Positions 6,379-8,164 of a DNA stretch of 8,164 bases are shown here, piece by piece. Both the position numbers and the translations under genes were made by a program. This stretch comes from JAAYLC01 sp035654795 (GTDB lineage Bacteria; Bacteroidota; Bacteroidia; Flavobacteriales; Flavobacteriaceae), in NCBI GenBank assembly GCA_035654795.1, contig DASRWC010000088.1, forward strand, positions 1 through 8,164, read 5' to 3'. Within the stretch, counting starts at the first letter, position 1, and each line of letters opens with the position of its first letter. The notes under the pieces are model-generated. The model had not been told where the DNA came from. It searched no databases and saw only the letters and a list, made by a program, of their open reading frames with translations.

Positions 6379-6522
6379 TATTTTACGTTTTCATAAGAGT
6401 GGATTTTTTGTATTTTAGAATCTCCAAAAAAAATAAATAATCCATAATCTCCCGGAAATAGACTCAATTCGGCTATCTTGAATTCTGCACATTCTTATCT
6501 TTGTAGACATAAATAGTCCCCC
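6379..6522 (+). other. 144-bp intergenic region before the transporter gene
   Basis: This A/T-rich gap holds the transporter promoter box (separate entry). A weak inverted repeat, TTTTTTG (6404-6410) with CAAAAAA (6425-6431), has only one G-C pair and a 14-base loop, so it is not called a terminator. I see no small ORF, tRNA or riboswitch-like fold here. Confidence 0.4.
6496..6503 (+). promoter_or_regulatory. Bacteroidota -7 promoter box for the cation transporter gene
   Basis: TATCTTTG matches TAnnTTTG exactly, with its last base 20 bases before the ATG. A TTG at 6478-6480 lies 15 bases upstream, which is shorter than the usual separation from the -33 element, so the upstream half is weak. 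The position after a 144-bp gap supports an independent transcription start for the transporter. Confidence 0.55.
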
Positions 6523-7413
6523 ATGTCCAAAGAATCCACCGCCATTAAAACCACCTATTTCAGTATTGCGGGGAATTTTTTGTTGGCGGTAATTAAAGGT
6601 TTGGCAGGATTTTTCGGAAATTCCTATGCGCTCATTGCCGATGCCATTGAATCTACAACCGATATTTTCTCTTCTTTTCTAGTTTATCTAGGATTGCGTT
6701 ATGCACAAAAACCGGCAGACGAAAATCATCCATACGGTCATGGCAGAATAGAACCGCTTATCACCTTTGTAGTTGTTGGCTTCTTGATTGTTGCTGCCAC
6801 TATTATCGCTTATCAGGCAGTACAAAATATGAGAACTCCTCACGAACTTCCTGAAGTATGGACACTCTACGTGCTCGGGGCGATTATTCTTTGGAAAGAA
6901 GCTTCTTATCGAATTGTACTAAAAAAAAGTAAGGAAACTCAAAGCTCTTCTTTAAAAGCCGACGCTTGGCACCATAGAAGCGATGCCATAACATCTGTTG
7001 CTGCGTTTATCGGAATTTCAATAGCGCTAATAATGGGTGAAGGATGGGAAGCCGCCGATGATTGGGCAGCACTGTTTGCTTCGGGATTTATCCTTTATAA
7101 TTGTTACAAGATTTTTAGACCGGCTCTCGGAGAAATTATGGATGAAGATACTCACGGCGAACTGGAAGCAGAAATTAGAGAAATTGCAATTACGGTTCCC
7201 GGAGTACGCGGAACTGAAAAATGCTTAATTCGGAAAGTAGGTCTGCGTTATCTGGTAGACCTTCATGCTGAAGTTGACGGAGAATTAACTGTGAAAAAAG
7301 GTCATAAAATAGCTCATGATTTAAAGGACATGTTGATGCATAAATTGCCACAACTCGCCGATCTGCTTATTCACATTGAGCCGGAGCATGAGAGTGGAAC
7401 ATCAGGAAAATAA
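6523..7413 (+). CDS. Cation diffusion facilitator (CDF) family transporter
   Basis: This 296-residue inner-membrane protein is predicted to export divalent cations (Zn, Fe, Mn, Cd or Co) against protons, as a dimer. Six hydrophobic segments are visible at about 12-34, 38-58, 79-100, 113-131, 155-172 and 180-198, followed by a cytoplasmic ZT-dimer domain (about 205-288). The transport site is made of TM2 and TM5 residues. TM5 gives His150 and Asp154 (HHRSD), and TM2 gives Glu43 and Asp47 (ADAIESTTD), where YiiP/FieF has Asp and Asp. The loop HPYGHGRIE (69-77) is the family's conserved cytoplasmic motif. The tail has His248, His261 and His284-x-Glu286, which line up with YiiP's zinc ligands at the dimer interface. 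Metal specificity cannot be assigned; the Glu in TM2 makes it less certain. There is a promoter box upstream and no metal-responsive regulator in the window. Confidence 0.92.
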   Translation: MSKESTAIKTTYFSIAGNFLLAVIKGLAGFFGNSYALIADAIESTTDIFSSFLVYLGLRYAQKPADENHPYGHGRIEPLITFVVVGFLIVAATIIAYQAVQNMRTPHELPEVWTLYVLGAIILWKEASYRIVLKKSKETQSSSLKADAWHHRSDAITSVAAFIGISIALIMGEGWEAADDWAALFASGFILYNCYKIFRPALGEIMDEDTHGELEAEIREIAITVPGVRGTEKCLIRKVGLRYLVDLHAEVDGELTVKKGHKIAHDLKDMLMHKLPQLADLLIHIEPEHESGTSGK

Positions 7414-7464
7414 ATCCCATCGGTATCAAAACTTTTTCTAATTTTAGAGTTCTAATGCCGGAAT
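7414..7464 (+). other. 51-bp gap with a 7-codon upstream mini-ORF overlapping the next start
   Basis: The gap is A/T-rich and has no consensus promoter box; the nearest match, TAATTTTA (7439-7446), misses the final G. An ATG at 7455 opens a 7-codon frame (MPEYASF) ending at a TAG at 7476-7478, which overlaps the downstream start at 7465 in another frame. It may be chance. If translated, it could reduce or couple initiation of the next gene. Confidence 0.25.
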
Positions 7465-8163
7465 ATGCGTCTTTTTAGCCGACGAATCAGAAAATTCACT
7501 GCGGAATTTTTTACTATTTTTATTTCTGTAATTGCGGCTTTTTCATTGACCAAATGGAATGAGAACCGACGTGACAGACTTTCGGAAAACAAGATTCTTT
7601 CCGAGATTCATAACGGCTTGCATCAGGATCTCATTGATCTACAAGAAAATATAACCGGCCATACAGAAGGAATAAAAGCTATAAGGTTTTTTAAGAATGC
7701 AATTCTGAATAAACAAGAGGAAACAGATAGTCTTCCGTATTATTTTTTTGTTTTAACAAGGGATTTTGTGTCTGTTCAGAATACATCCGGGTATGAGACT
7801 TTAAAGTCAAAAGGGATGGATATAATTGTGAATGACTCCCTTCGCAAAGACATTATCTCCCTCTACGAAAATGGGTATAAAACGCTGAGAAAATTTGAAG
7901 AAGAATATTCAGAAGCACAGTTTTTTCAAAGTTATTTTAAAGATTTCAGTAGTTTGTTAGTTCCTGATTTCAACATAAACGAGAAAGGCACGTTATTAAA
8001 CTTAAACCTCCCGCTTCAATTAACCGAGGAAGAAAAGAAGATTCTGATCACGCATTTGTGGCGCATCAATATCAACAGAGAGTTTATCTTAGGCTTTTAT
8101 ATGAACCTGCAAAAGAACATTGAAAATCTCCAACATCAAATTGATCTCGAACTAAGGAAATAA
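7465..8163 (+). CDS. DUF6090-like single-span membrane protein of unknown function
   Basis: This complete 232-residue protein resembles the DUF6090 family, which is widespread in flavobacteria and has no known function. The visible pattern fits: a basic N-terminus (RRIRK, 6-10), one transmembrane segment at about 13-29, then KWNENRRDR (30-38). A long helical region follows with EIHNGLHQDL (47-56), the family-like SGYETLKSKGMD (108-119) and LRKDIISLYENGY (126-138), and a charged, helix-rich C-terminus. Basic residues flank both sides of the span, so topology is uncertain. A cytoplasmic N-terminus with the bulk of the protein in the periplasm is my preferred model. There are no cysteines and no catalytic motif. 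The ATG at 7465 is the first in frame before the membrane segment and has no Shine-Dalgarno. The gene lies 51 bp after the transporter, so shared transcription is possible but a functional link is unproven. The window ends one base after the stop, so any downstream paralogue is hidden. Confidence 0.72.
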   Translation: MRLFSRRIRKFTAEFFTIFISVIAAFSLTKWNENRRDRLSENKILSEIHNGLHQDLIDLQENITGHTEGIKAIRFFKNAILNKQEETDSLPYYFFVLTRDFVSVQNTSGYETLKSKGMDIIVNDSLRKDIISLYENGYKTLRKFEEEYSEAQFFQSYFKDFSSLLVPDFNINEKGTLLNLNLPLQLTEEEKKILITHLWRININREFILGFYMNLQKNIENLQHQIDLELRK

Positions 8164-8164
8164 A

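Noticed and set aside
6401..6434. Possible Rho-independent terminator after miaA
   Set aside because: The arms TTTTTTG and CAAAAAA contain a single G-C pair around a 14-base loop, and no T-run follows the second arm. It is too weak to call.
6411..7453. Shared ATTTTAGA string upstream of both the transporter and the DUF6090-like gene (6411-6419 region and 7441-7448)
   Set aside because: An 8-base A/T-rich match in two A/T-rich gaps is expected by chance, and the two copies lie at different distances from their genes.

Overview
The window looks like chromosomal DNA from a member of the Bacteroidota, most likely a marine- or soil-type flavobacterium. The signs are low to moderate GC, start codons mostly preceded by A/T-rich leaders without a Shine-Dalgarno sequence, two matches to the Bacteroidota -7 promoter box TAnnTTTG placed just upstream of genes, and protein families typical of that phylum (DUF1015, a DnaQ-like exonuclease fused to a GIY-YIG domain, and a DUF6090-like membrane protein). 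This is inferred from sequence character and family knowledge; no database was searched.

All eight genes lie on the + strand and all appear intact. From left to right they are: a Gfo/Idh/MocA NAD(P)-dependent oxidoreductase (35-1012); a 136-bp gap holding a GC-richer degenerate repeat; a 3-hydroxyacyl-CoA dehydrogenase (1149-2039); a DUF1015 protein with a conserved DGHHR motif (2058-3302); a YggS/PLPBP pyridoxal-phosphate homeostasis protein (3308-3961); an 87-bp gap; an exonuclease/GIY-YIG fusion nuclease (4049-5443), which overlaps by 4 bp with the tRNA dimethylallyltransferase gene miaA (5440-6378); a 144-bp gap with a promoter box; a cation diffusion facilitator transporter (6523-7413); and a DUF6090-like single-span membrane protein (7465-8163), whose stop codon ends one base before the window does.

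The first four genes read as a housekeeping metabolic cluster, with gaps of 18 and 5 bp between genes 2, 3 and 4. Exonuclease/GIY-YIG and miaA form a second, translationally coupled unit. The transporter starts a third unit from its own promoter, possibly continuing into the DUF6090-like gene. There is no tRNA, rRNA, CRISPR array, insertion sequence, phage gene or recognisable defence cassette, and no intergenic stretch exceeds about 150 bp.

No convincing undescribed multi-gene system is visible. The items most worth a second look are single-gene questions: whether the DUF1015 protein is a ParB/SerK-like enzyme, the fusion nuclease that keeps both sets of nuclease residues but only part of a UvrC/Cho-like cysteine set, an unusual Glu in the metal site of the transporter, and the repeat between genes 1 and 2.
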